From Zea mays (Eukaryota > Streptophyta > Magnoliopsida > Poales > Poaceae), in assembly GCF_902167145.1 (NCBI RefSeq), contig NC_050097.1, forward strand, positions 174,312,923 through 174,376,922: 64,000 nucleotides of DNA. Direction: 5' to 3'. This document shows, piece after piece, positions 1 to 12,100 of the stretch. Position 1 is the stretch's first letter; each line of letters starts with the position of its first letter. A model generated the notes under the pieces. That model was given only the letters and a program-made list of their open reading frames with translations. It was not told the origin of the DNA and did not search any database. Made by a program: the position numbers and the translations under genes.

Positions 1-2395
1 AGTCAGAATTCAAAAATGCTATAATTGATGAATATTGTGATGACAAGGGTATTAAACATGAATTTTCTTCCAAATATACTCCGGAACAAAATGGTATTGT
101 TGAAAGGAAGAATAAGACTCTCACTGATATGGCTAGGTCTATGTTAGCGGAATATAATGTGTCGGATTCTTATTGGGCCGAAGCAATAAACACCACATGT
201 CACTCATCAAATAGACTATATTGTCACAAGCTCTTGAAGAAAACTCTCTATGAATTGCTCATTGGTAGAAAGCCAAATATCTCATATTTTAGAGTATTCG
301 GTTGCAAATGCTATATTTTGAGAAAGGGAAGCGAGCTCTCTAAATTTGAGAAGAAATATGATGAGGGTTTTCTACTTGGATATTCATCAAATAGCAAGGC
401 TTATAGAGTTTTCAACAAGACTCATGATATTATTGAAGAAGCATATGATGTTGAGTTTGATGAAACTAATGGGTCTCAAGATGAAAGCGACAATCTTGAT
501 GATGTTGGTGGAACTCAATTGAGAAATGCTATGAAAACAATGGCTATTGGTGAAATAAAGCCAAAGGAAGATGATGATGATAATAGTGTGGTTGTCATTC
601 CATCCTCTTCAACCCTAAATGAAGAAAATCACCAAAGCCAACAAAATAATGAAATTATGGATGCTCATGATCAAGATACTTCAAGTCATTCGGTTCCTCC
701 TCATGCTTCAACTAGCAATTCTCAAATGGTATCAAGAATCCATCATTCTATTGTGAAGGATCACCAGTTTATCAAATTGTGGGTGATATTAGTAAGGGTG
801 TTCAAACTCGCTCTCGTATAGCTTCATTTTGTGAACATTTTTCTTTTGTATCTTGTATGGAACCTAACCGTGTAGATGAAGTTGTACTTGATGTTGATTG
901 GGTGAATGCAATGCATGAAGAATTAAATAACTTCACTCGAAATGAAGTTTGGGAGCTTGTTGAGAGACCAAAGAACCACAATGTTATTGGTACCAAATGG
1001 GTGTTTCGCAACAAGCACAATGAAGATGGATTAGTTGTAAGAAACAAGGTAAGATTAGTTGCACAAGGGTATACTCAAATAGAGGGATTGGATTTTGGTG
1101 AGACATTTGCTCCCGTGGCAAGATTGGAAGCAATATGGATCCTTCTTGCTTATGCTTGTGCTCATAATATCAAGCTCTACCAAATGGATGTAAAGAGTGC
1201 CTTTCTAAATGGTAAGATTAGTGAACTAGTGTATGTTGAACAACCTCCCGGTTTTGAGGACCCCAAAAGACCTAACCACTTGTACAAGCTTTCTAAAGCT
1301 CTCTATGGGCTTAAGCAAGCCCCACGCGCTTGGTACGAAAGGCTTAGGGATTTCTTGCTTTCCAAAGACTTTAAAATTGGGAAGGTTGACACTACCCTAT
1401 TCACTAAAAGAATTGGCAAAGATTTGTTTGTTTGTCAAATTTATGTTGATGATATTATTTTTGGATCTACTAATGAATTGTTTTGTGAGGAATTTGGAAA
1501 AATGATGTCAAAAGAATTTGAAATGTCTATGATAGGAGAATTGAGCTTCTTTCTCGGTCTTCAAATCAAACAATTGAAAGATGGAATCTTTATAAGTCAA
1601 TCAAAATATTTGAAGGATATGCTCAAGAAGTTTGGCTTAGAGAATGCAAAGCCTATCAAGACTCCTATGGCAACAAATGGTCATCTAGACTTAGATGAGG
1701 GAGGTACTATGGTTGATCAAAAACTTTTTCGCTCAATAATTGGTAGTTTGCTTTACATTACCGCATCTAGGCCCGATGTTATGTTTAGTGTTTGCATGTG
1801 TGCTCGATTTCAAGCTTCACCTAGAGAGATTCACTTGAAGACCGCAAAAACAATTCTAAGATATTTGAAGTATACCCCCAATATTGGTCTATGGTACCCC
1901 AAAGGTGCTCAATTTGAATTAATTGGATATTCGGATTCAGATTATGCGGGTTGCAAAGTTGATAGGAAGAGAACCTCCGGTTGTTGTCAATTTCTTGGGA
2001 GGTCTCTTGTTTCATGGTCTTCTAAACAGCAAAATTTCGTTGCTCTCTCTACCGCCGAGGCGGAATATATATCGGCCGGTAATTGTTGTGCTCAATTTAT
2101 ATGGATGAAACAAACTCTATTGGATTATGGGATCATTTTTTAGAATGTGCCTCTCATGTGTGATAATGAGAGTGCGGTAAAATTGGCTACAAATCCGGTC
2201 CAACACTCAAGAACGAAGCATATTGATATACGACATCACTTCTTGAGAGGTCATGTTGGAAAGGGAGATATCACTATATACTCGATTGGCACAGATGATC
2301 AATTGGCCGATATATTTACAAAGCCATTAGATGAAACGAGGTTTTGCACATTAAGAAGTGAAATGAATGTGATAGATCTATCAAACGTGGCTTGA
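1..2395 (+). pseudogene. Copia pol: integrase C-terminus, reverse transcriptase, RNase H (broken)
   Basis: The reading frame opens at the window edge inside the integrase core (YTPEQNG and VERKN motifs). It continues through the RT domain ([17 protein letters not shown], and the YVDDIIFGS active-site block near position 1440) into RNase H ([15 protein letters not shown] block, [29 protein letters not shown]). Two lesions are visible. A frameshift near 765-785 separates the integrase/linker frame from RT, and an in-frame TAG at 2141-2143 separates most of RNase H from its C-terminal block at 2147-2395. The acidic, Ser-rich linker between integrase and RT (about 480-760) is typical of Sireviruses. 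A functional polyprotein cannot be made from this copy. Confidence 0.9.
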
Positions 2396-3314
2396 GGTTG
2401 AATACACATGTGTAGTGTTGCATTTCAACTCTAAATATGCTCTCTAGGCTATTTATTGGGTATTTTTTTGATGAATTTTTTATTCTTGTTTGATCTAAAT
2501 AGTTTTATGTGAAAATTTGTATTCCTCAAATACATAATGTGTATATGCATGCATACTAAGCCTTGGATTGGTCAAAATGTCCATATATGAGCGACAAATC
2601 AAATTTGAAATTCAAAATCAGAAAGTGGACAAAGTTGGAATATTTGAGTATCAGGCCGCGGACCGTCCGCGGCATCAGGATCTGGACAGTCTGAGTCAGC
2701 AGAGCAAACCGTCTGAATTGACAGGGCGCGGACCGTCCGCAGACCCCTCGCGGACTGTCCGCGACAGGCTGATAAGTCGGGCAGAGGCAGTCAGAGTGTC
2801 ACTTTCAACGCTTGTCTCCCTCTCTCTCACACTCCACACGCCAAAAGGTGACTCTTGTCGATTGTGAGCGGGCGGTGAAGCGAACTTGCGCACGGACTGT
2901 CTGGGAGATCGTTGGAAGTTCATCAACTATGTCTTCATCTTGGTATTTCAAAATCTCATGGATTTGTGTGATTTATTCAACTTTGGGAATTCTTAGGGTT
3001 TTCTCTCTGATCTAGAATTGGGCAATGGAATTACAAATTTGATTGGTGGAATTGCTAGTGTTACTCATTGTGAATATTGTGCAAAAATTTGAACCGATTT
3101 GGATGGTTATTTTCTGTCGAATCGTTGATTGAATGGATGGGGCGGCTAGGGTTCTAAAAATTGCTCCTGGACGGTCGCGGACCGTCCACCAAGATGGCGT
3201 GGATAGTCCGGCCCCCTGGCGCAGATAGTCCGGTCCCTGACAGAAAGTTTCACTTTCTTTCTCTATGTTGTGGCGTTATCAACTATTCACCAGTGGCTAT
3301 TTCTCATATATATT
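2396..3314 (+). other. Non-coding interval between pol and envelope-like ORF
   Basis: No convincing ORF is present. The stretch holds GC-rich near-palindromes of the form GCGGACCGTCCGC at about 2656-2672, 2729-2741 and 2751-2762, and again near 3175-3190. These resemble the motif arrays found in the LTRs. It ends in a pyrimidine/AT-rich run followed by TTGCAG at 3309-3314, which looks like a plant 3' splice site just before the envelope-like frame. Spliced expression of the downstream ORF is an inference. Confidence 0.5.
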
Positions 3315-4967
3315 GCAGTGGTCTGAGTGGTCTTAGGAAGAAGCTTGTCGGTCGTTTCAAGTCGAAGCGCCCTCGTGCAGATGATGCAGATTATAATCCA
3401 GCTACAGACTCTGAGGCTCAATCCTCAACTGGGGGCAGCATCTCTATGGACACAGAGGATGTTCCACATACTCATCCAGGTTATCCAATCGACATCACAG
3501 GATGGACTTATCCAAAGAGAAGATTCTCTATGACTGAGTACTGCTCCAGGAGGACAGTTAATCAGTATGATCTGCCCTCAGACACCAACATTCAATTTTT
3601 TTCATACTCAGCTTCAGTTTGACGTCTTCTGGGGAACCCTAATGGACACTAATTTTCACAAGCATCAAGTTATTGATTGGAACTTTATGCTGGGTCAGTC
3701 AGTTATGGAGGGCTTGATTCCAAAGTTCGAGGCATGTGGTCTCTATGACTTTATGGGCCAGAAGACAGATTTCAGTGAGATGGCTATGAAACAGTTTCTG
3801 GCAACTGCTAAGATTGACATTGATGAGTCGTCAATCACTTGGATGATTGGCTTCAAGAGGTACTCTGTAACCTTTGTTGAGTTCGCTACTGCAAATAGTC
3901 TGGACTATAATACAATTTCAGCTGGGATTGATTTGTATACTGAGGACAACTTTGAAGAATTTGTGTAGTTTTATGAGCCAGCGAGGCTGGGCATTCCTAG
4001 GAGGTTTGGTGAGACTGCAGGACTGAGGCATCATCCTGCTATGATTAACAAGATTGCCATAGTAAGAATTCTTCCCAAGAGTGGAGATAAGATCAAAATC
4101 AGAGACAAGTTCTGGAACATTATCCACCATATCATGAATGGTGAGGTAATGAATGTTGTGCTATTTATGATGAGGCAATTGAATGACCTCAAGATGGACA
4201 AGAACCAGAACTTAGCATATGCTCCATACATTATGGCTCTCATCAAGGCTAAGACCAGATTTGAGGGGCACTGTGAGATAGCTCACACTCCATTTAGTCC
4301 TTTCAAGAATGAGATTGGCTTCCTCACCAGGCCTCTTACTCCTTTCCCAGATGATGAGGAAGAAGCTGGCGATGATGCAGGAGTTGCTCCTGAAGCTGAT
4401 GCAGCTGAGCAGATGCGTCCTCCTCCACCTCCTCCTCAGCCTCAGCAGTTTTGGCAGCCTGGTCCAGGATATTTTGATCCGTACTTCCAGAACATGCAGC
4501 AAGGGCTCCAGACACACATGGATGGCCGCTTTCAGGGCATGATGACCCATATGGACCAGCGCATGGATGCCATGCAGACTCGCTTTGATGATAACCTTGA
4601 TGCGCTGAACTCTGAGCTTTCTGAATTTCGCTCTCATATCCAAGACACTATTCATGATCTACTTATGACTAGAATGAACAACATGCAGCAGAGCTTTTAG
4701 GATAATATGGGGGCCTTGTCCAGTCAGTTTGACAACTTGTCCACCAATGAAAGCATCCAGGATATCCGTCAGAGGCAACAACAGCTCCAGAATGACTTGG
4801 GGCAGTTCTTGTCTCTCTTCGACACTTTCAGCACCCATTACTACAGCATGTACCCTCCACCTGGTGATCAGCGAGACCCCTCCTTTGTGGCAATTGATGC
4901 CAAAGGGGGAGAGACGAGAAGAGAAGATGGGGATGCATGTTTCAGGGGGAGCTCATGTGGACATTGA
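3315..4967 (+). pseudogene. Sirevirus envelope-like ORF (broken)
   Basis: After a candidate splice acceptor at 3314 the frame opens with a basic stretch (KKLVGRFKSKRPR), then an acidic/Ser linker. It next shifts frame in a T-run near 3594-3602. From about 3567 it reads a globular region with the motif WGTLMDTNFHKHQVIDWNF. Further on are a proline-rich block (about 4410-4450) and a Met/Gln/Asp-rich segment with heptad character (about 4490-4680), consistent with a coiled coil. Two in-frame TAG codons interrupt the frame at 3966-3968 and 4698-4700, and it ends at 4967. Position and composition match the env-like ORF of Sireviruses. No clear signal peptide or transmembrane segment is seen, so a true envelope role is doubtful. 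Confidence 0.65.
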
Positions 4968-5453
4968 GACTTTGCATATGCATATTTACTATTCGAACTT
5001 TATGTCTTATGCATTTGGTGAACTATGTCTCATGTTTGTGGACAAATGATTGTAATATTTTGTGGATTGAACTATGTTTGCTAAATCTTATGTTTTTATT
5101 AGTTCGAATTATTTAGTGAATGGTTGATCGAGGAGTGATTAAATTTGTTGCGCTTGTTTTTACATATTACTTCTTGTATGCCTCGATAACCATGTCTGTA
5201 GGAAGATCTCCATCAAAACTCCGATCGATTATGTGTATCATATCTTCAACTAGAAATATCATACACACATATGGGGGAGCTATTCCTACACTCTGAGTTT
5301 TGTTAAGACTTACCTATCTCTCGGACGAAACTTCAAACCAAGATAAGTCTTATGAAACTCATCTCTAAAATCCTTCTTATACCTAAGGTATGAGGAAGAT
5401 TTGAAAATCAAAACTTCTCTTGGATAAAATGTGTAGTGTTGTCATCAATTACT
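4968..5453 (+). other. 3' untranslated internal region of S1
   Basis: No coding frame can be supported between the envelope-like ORF and the polypurine tract. The sequence is AT-rich with no recognisable domains. Confidence 0.5.
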
Positions 5454-5467
5454 AAAAAGGGGGAGAT
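5454..5467 (+). other. Polypurine tract of S1
   Basis: AAAAAGGGGGAGAT lies directly 5' of the LTR start TGTGAATC, the position where plus-strand DNA synthesis primes in LTR retroelements. Confidence 0.75.
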
Positions 5468-7153
5468 TGTGAATCATCTAGGCCCCTTAGTGATGTTTTG
5501 GTAATTAATGACAACTATTTGTGGACTAACGGTTCTTGGAGAAATAAGAATGCAGGTTGGACCACATAGAACATAAAATCTTGGATACTTATAAGCATTG
5601 GTTGTGGATCAAGTGAAGGCAAAGGTATAACATAGGTTTTTGATTTTGCCGGTCTCCAGGAGTTTAGAGAAGATATTTGACCGGATTAGTAGGCTAGATG
5701 GCCGTACTATTAAGAGGGGTCAATGACTTTGGTCTGTGTAAAACTTAGTGCCTCATAGAGCATCTAGTGGTTGCATTTGCATGAGGACTAACAACGCTTC
5801 CAGTTTCGAGAGTTAAAAATCTTTTCGAAAGTGTGTTTAAAAAATTGCTAAGTCATGGGGTTGGCGGACCGTCCGGGCCAAGTGGGCGGACCGTCCGTGA
5901 TCCATCCAGTGGGGACCGAAGTAGTTCACTCCGGACTGGTCCTGTACATTTGTACTGCAGACCGTCCGGGCCTTGGGGTCGGACCTTCCTCAATCCTGAC
6001 CAGAGAGGGTTGCTCTCTGCACAGTCCCTATATTATTGTGCGGACTGTCCGGCCAGGGTCGGCGGACCGTCCGCAGGTGACAAATTTGTTTGGGCAAGGA
6101 CTGTGTGTTTTTGGGCACTTGTACTACGGAGTGTCCGGGGCCTAAGCCCGGACAGTACTGACTCCCAGGTCGCGGACCGTCCAGCCTTGTAGGGCGGACA
6201 GTCCGTGTGTGTTAACTCTTCATGGTCAGAGCTCTGGTGCTCCAAGTTGCCAGGTCTCGGACTGTCCGGCCAAGGTTGGCGGACTGTCCGGACCTCGCTT
6301 TTCTGACAGCTCTGACAGATTTCAAACGGGAAAACTAGCCGTTACTTGTACGGCGGACCGTCCGACCTCAGGGCGCGGACCGTCCGCGTGTGCGCAGAAA
6401 GTGTGCTAGTTGCACATAACGGTTGGAATTGTGAGGTGGGCTATAAATAGAATGGGAGCTCGTGTGTGAGGGCTCTCTTGGCCATTCCTTGCACACATTG
6501 AGCTCATTTGTGATCCTCCCACTCATTCTCTCACACTCCTTGCTTGAGATTGCATTCTAGTGAGAGATTGAGAGTTCCTAGTACATTTGCATCCATTGGT
6601 GATTCTTGAGGCACTAGGTGGTACACCGGGCAAGCGTCATCGACTTGTTACTCTTGGAGGTTGCCGCCTCCTAGACGGCTCGGGTGTTGTCTCCGTCAAG
6701 CTCTCCAAGAAGATTGTGGAGGAGCCACGGTCTCGATTGTGAGGGGTTCGCGCCTACCTCGCCGGAGTGGCAAAGGTGACATTCATGGAAACGAGGTATT
6801 GAGTGATTTCTTGTCCACTTGGCTCAAAGATCAAGCCGCGTCTTGATAGAGGAGCAAGTGAGAGCTTGAAGTCCACCTCAACGTGGATTAGGGGTGATCG
6901 ACAAATCACCGATACCACGGGATAAAATCCGGTGTCTTTCTTTTTTTGCATTGCTTATTACCGTGCAAGTAATTAGTATTTCGCATATTGTTCTTCTTGT
7001 ATACAATTACCATAGTTGATTCTCATAGATTGCTTACTTGTTGTCACTAGAGAATTTATACATCTTGTCATATTGATTAAATTTCTCTAGTGTCTTTTGA
7101 TTTTAGTCAAAATCGTCTATTCACCCCCTCTAGCCGGTGTCCTAGATCCTACA
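5468..7153 (+). repeat. 3' LTR of S1
   Basis: The LTR starts TGTGAATCATCTAGG after the polypurine tract and ends CCTAGATCCTACA, an imperfect inverted pair with TG...CA ends (1686 bp). It contains several near-palindromes of the GCGGACCGTCCGC class between about 5865 and 6390. A TATA box (CTATAAATAG) lies near 6440, and CACCCCCTCTAG near the 3' end resembles other Sirevirus LTR ends in this window. Confidence 0.85.
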
Positions 7154-8614
7154 AGGGCTATATATTGAAAGATTATCAAATAAGCTTTCCATCAAGTTCT
7201 CATGGACCTCAAACTCACTCCGGATGAAGGAGTTATGATCTTTTCAATGAGGTATTGTCGGGTAGTGGATGAACTGAAAATTAAACTTGTAATCAATAGT
7301 TGTATAAGTAGGTGTCATGTCCTCATCATTCTCCTCTTGGTTTTGAGTTATCCTCAAGTTGTTGGTGCTTACGGAAGTAGTTGGTGTAGTTCTTGACATC
7401 GTCCAATCTTGCTCCCCTTCTTAAAATTGACGCTGTTGTTGCAAAACATACAAAGAAGAACAAGAGAAACTCGAGATAATGTGGTTAGCTTTAATACAAA
7501 CATCTAAGTGATCACATTATTTAATGACAAAAGAAGATTTTATATTCGAACAAATATATACTAGATGTACCCTATATTCTTATTCACAATTATTTTGCCC
7601 AATAACATGATATGTATGTTTAGATAACCATGACGAATCAGTACAAAAAAAGTTTATCCTCTAAATTATTTAGATTACATATACCATAAAATTCAATATA
7701 ACCTAAAGTATATTTAAAGGGGACAACAATTTTAGCTCATCATACACACTAGCTATGGGATTGAAAGTTCTAATTTCAACACAATTAATAGGATCAGAAG
7801 CAACAATATCAAGTTTATTTTTAAGCAGTGGCATAAAGATAATAGCATTATCATCACATAACTCTTCTTTATCACAAGGAATGACAAGACAATCATCATG
7901 TGATAAAGGTAAATCAGAAATATGTTCCACTATAGTTGCTCTATAATAGCATGAATTGTGGATAGATTTGGTGCATCAAAAATTTCTCACCATGAGAGAT
8001 CATAGAACACATATCATTACCTTTGTTTACCTTTTCAGTGCATAGTGGTATGTGTGAAAAAGAAGCTAACTTATGCTCATTCTCTTCCAACTTGTTGTTT
8101 CTTTAAGAACATCCTTTGTAAAGTTAGCAACAAACCAAACCTTCACAATATATGTGTCAAGATGTCTAATTTCAGCAAACCTTCAATTTTTTACGAGTTT
8201 GTCTCTCATGTTTAATTTTATTGTCAACTTCACAAGCAAGACTAAATAAATAATTGAGAGAGCTATATTTCATATCAACAAGAATATCCTAAATATCAAC
8301 ATTAAAACTATTTAAGAATATTTTCTTCTTTGCTTTCTCACATTCATCCAAACCATAATACAACAACAAAGTGTTTAATACATCATAATACTCCTTAATT
8401 GTCTTAGTGTATTGTTTTAGATGGTGTAAGTTACAAATTAACTTCATAGAATAGGAATAAAAAACAAATTCATTCCACACACGGTATTTCATATCTTTCT
8501 AGGTAAGTGGACCTTCATCATAATCGCATAAATTATTCCACCACCTTAAAGAAAAATAAGTAAAACAACTAACGTCATTCTTAATTTTTTCTTTCACACT
8601 TACGATGTTTCATA
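7154..8614 (-). pseudogene. Degenerate Gypsy-like gag/protease remnant
   Basis: No intact gene is seen. On the minus strand, about 8289-8492 reads a segment resembling a Ty3/gypsy gag (LKQYTKTIKEYYDVL ... FLNSFNVDI). About 7703-7930 reads HISDLPLSHDDCLVIPCDKEE, which resembles a gag/protease-linker region. Frames are short and full of stops. The remnant lies between the S1 LTR and the 3' end of the alpha-glucosidase gene. The assignment rests on resemblance only. Confidence 0.4.
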
Positions 8615-8630
8615 AAATTTTATCCATATA

Positions 8631-8747
8631 GTTTTTTTTCTCGAATACGCAGGAGATCTACGTATCTTTCCATTAATAGATAGAAGAAGGTACAGCACAA
8701 CACAACACACATAACTCAACCCACACGACACAACTTATCTTTAACAC
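8631..8747 (-). mobile_element. 5'-truncated LINE 3' fragment with 16-bp target duplication
   Basis: A T-run followed by CTCGAATACGCAGGAGATC is the reverse complement of the LINE 3' end seen at several places in this window. The insert is flanked by the perfect direct repeat AAATTTTATCCATATA at 8615-8630 and 8748-8763. That is the signature of target-primed insertion. Confidence 0.8.
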
Positions 8748-8763
8748 AAATTTTATCCATATA

Positions 8764-8992
8764 TTGCTGAGTAACCCTTTGAATGTCAGTCGTGAACAGT
8801 AGCAGATATTGCTGAGTAACCATGTTTTCAGCAGACCCAAAGTCCTCCAAGAGGGTAATGACTAACGACACGACTCCAAAATACCATGGAAGTTATGGTG
8901 CGCGACCGTCAATACAGAGACCGTAAAACAAGTGCAAGCAACTGAAGTATCCTCCAAATTGGTATTTTTATTTCTGCTCTTCGGGCAGGTGT
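8764..8992 (-). other. 3' untranslated/downstream region of the alpha-glucosidase gene
   Basis: This is the sequence just after the stop codon. A minus-strand AATAAA hexamer at 8967-8972 lies about 20 nt downstream of the stop and could be a polyadenylation signal, though it is unusually close. A 16-bp direct repeat (ATATTGCTGAGTAACC at 8761-8776 and 8806-8821, period 45) overlaps the LINE target duplication. The transcript end is not known. Confidence 0.4.
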
Positions 8993-9186
8993 TTAGGTTG
9001 TTTGCTGCACCTCATACTGGTGGCAAATCCTCAACGGCGTCTCATTAGACACCGGTCTTTCCTCTGACCAGAGCTCCATGTTCACATCACCAGTTCCCCA
9101 GTGCACAAAGCATTTGCTAACCTCCCTGGGATTAAACCGGTTCACCAAGCTCAGCCCGACACACTTGTCCACTAGCATCCATTCTC
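8993..9186 (-). CDS. HGL1: HGL1-like exon 22 (stop codon)
   Basis: Residues 920-983 and TAA at 8993-8995 (EWMLVDKCVGLSLVNRF ... ELWSEERPVSNETPL). Acceptor CACAG|GA. This is the C-terminal beta domain. Confidence 0.93.
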
Positions 9187-12100
9187 CTGTGAATTTGCCA
9201 AAAGTAAATTAGTTCACAGAGGTGAAGGGTCTTCAAACTGTGCAGCGCAGGTAACTTTACCGTTGGGTTTGAGGTCTCCCTCGAATGTTATTTCTCCTGC
9301 CTCCGGGGAGATCTCTTGCTTTGAACCATTGATGGCCGTGAAAGCAACTACTACCTCAGTTGGGTGCAGCAGGGTGAATGTAGGATGAACTCGTAAACAG
9401 ACCAACCTTCACAGTGAAAACATAATTCAATATTTCCAAATATATTCTTGAAATAATCAATCGAACAGTTAAAAAATATTGTAAATACCTTCGTACAACA
9501 AATCCACGCAATACAGAAGAGTATCATTTTGAGTTGCAAACACTCAAACACATTAAAACTTTGACAGTCAATTCCTGTTGAATACTTTTGTTGAAGTTTT
9601 GGAAAATGGATTAACTAGACTTGTGCTAAAATGTACTTCCAAAATATTCAAATTTGCTATATTTTGCATACATTTCACAATGGTAATATGCAATCAAAGT
9701 AGAGCACTAGTGACCATATATATGTACAAAACGACACTTTTAAAGAGCGATTTATCAAAGTAATTTCATGGGAGAAGGGCCCTCACCTTGAAAACCCACC
9801 AGAACCAGCTCCTACACTTCTTGCCTGAATGCTGGAGTCGATCTGAACAATCTTTGGGTTGTCCTTCAAAATGGATATCTGGCGCTGGAGAACCAGACCA
9901 CCACCAATGTCTCCTTCCATACAAATAGATTCCTCCTCTCCAGATTGTTCAAGGTGCCTCCTACAGTTTTTTTTAACTTAGACAAGAAATATGTAACAGG
10001 AAACAAATAGCCACATGGACAAGTACTTTGAAATTATTACTTCAGTTACCTGATGACTTTGTACTCTTCTGTGCAACCAGCAGACCTATATTCAGCCCCA
10101 CTGTATTCTTCATAACCATTTATCTCAATTCTGCTGTGAAGCCACTGGGAATCTGCAAAGATCAATTATAAATTATACTCAAGCTATGCTAGATAATACT
10201 CAATCTGTTCCAAATTATAAGCCATTTTGGCTTTTCTATGTACATAGCTTTTGATACATATCTAGACATATCTAGGTGCATAATAAAAGCTATGTATCTA
10301 GAAAACTCAAAATAACTTATAAATTGGAATAGAGGTGTAAAATAGTGAAAGTGACTGATTGTATTGCATAGAGAAGGGGTTACAATATATAGACTCAACC
10401 CTAACCCAAATGGCTCGGCAGCCCAACAGTGGTGGCGGTCCACACACACTCACACACACAGTCTAACAAGAGGGAGTAGTTAGCAAGTGATACTAAAAAA
10501 TAATGATAAATTAACATGATCTATTCATAATACATTTGCATAATGAAAGGATATACAAATAAAAAACCATAACAAAGAACATATATTTATTTTAAAGTAT
10601 GTGAGGAAAAGTACGCATCAGAAAATAAACAAGGATATCTCTATTTCCAAGATAAACAAATTTATTACAATGTATTACACATTGCACATGTGATTGTGAA
10701 GCATACCAGAAGGAATATGGGCCATCGATATAATACGGCCTCCAATCCATGGTACAATCTTAAGGAACCAGTCTCCACTTTTCAAATCAACAGGTATTTT
10801 TGATAGCTCAGCACCTTCCTGCCCCGATGGCTCTTCTATATCAGGTATAGGCTGAATCATCTCTGTACAACCATCGCAATGTGCCAGTATAAGACAAGCG
10901 GAGACAATTAAAACTATTGTATCTTTTTTGATACTTTGTTAAAATTTATGGAAATGACAAATCTTTTCTTCTAGATCTAAGAAAGTATAATCATAAATAA
11001 GTGGTCTGAGAAATACCCATTCGTTTCTTGTGCTCAAATTCGCTGGTTGCAACTAAGCTTGACACTACAGATTCAGAAGGCATTGTAAGGTGTATTACTT
11101 CACCATCAACACCATCTGTACTTATCTGGATTAAAAAAAAGTTGTGTTAAAGATAAGTTCGTTTCTTGAGTGAAAAAATAATGAAAGGCAATAGGCATAC
11201 CATAGCACCTCCACCAAGCAATATATTTATTTTCAGATTTCGTTTTGGTCTCTTCCATGACCCTTCAGATTTTAAGATTTTGACAGTAACCACTGATGAG
11301 TGGAGTTCAGCAATATAATATGTCAAAAGATAGTCTCCCTGTGTGAATGCATATCCATCTCCTGCATCTTCAAAGAGAACACCTTCAGCTTTACCTGTAA
11401 AACAAGCCAAGCCATTGGCAGATATTATTGACACAGCTTTGAGACAACATTTTAAATCTATTCTTGAACACAAATAAAAGCTAACTACAGCATAAAAAAT
11501 AGTTTACAAGGAAACACAGAATACTGTGCAGCAGATCAATTTTTTTCTTATGCATTCAACCACATATGACATATTAACATTTAGGTAATGTTTGGTTAAG
11601 ATGATGGTAACATTATTTTTATTTGATTACGGAAGGTAATAGATGCATTGTGTGGTGTTTGTTTTAGATCTCCTGTGATCACTAATCAGATCACAGAGTT
11701 ATTGAATATGGGCCTCCCCTAAAGTAATGAAGCTCATACCAGGACGCTATCCAATACTTAGTTGACATCTTCACAAAAGTGGGCTCATTAATTTTGTTCA
11801 GACACAAACTCAAGAAGGGTGTAAATCACCAGCCAGACGCAGCTGGGCTACAGAAGGTGTGAGGTGGAGCAGAGGACGCAGTGCAGTCCTTACCAGCAGG
11901 TCACAGCTTGTTGTGGCGACAGAAGCCATGCTGAGTGGTGCTTCGGCATCTCTCCTTGTTATGTAGATCGTAGCAGAAGCGTGTGGTTCGCTCACTTGTG
12001 TGTTCGCAAGGAGTGTGTTGTTTTCAGTGCTAACAATAGTTGGACTGCAGCACTTAGCCCCAGGTTTGGAGAACTGCAATTTTACAGTGGTGTCATGCTT

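Larger units (their letters stand above)
1..7153 (+). mobile_element. Sirevirus (Ty1/copia) retrotransposon S1, 3' part, decayed
   Basis: The 3' portion of an LTR retrotransposon is cut by the left window edge. The order is integrase end, reverse transcriptase, RNase H, a non-coding interval, an envelope-like ORF, a polypurine tract and one complete LTR. A Ty1/copia pol followed by an extra envelope-like ORF before the 3' LTR is the Sirevirus layout. Coding frames carry stops and frameshifts, so the copy is inactive. The 5-bp target duplication cannot be tested because the 5' end is outside the window. Confidence 0.85.

Noticed and set aside
4212..4655. 147-codon minus-strand frame
   Set aside because: It is the antisense of the Met/Gln/Asp-rich envelope-like segment, a frame shadow.
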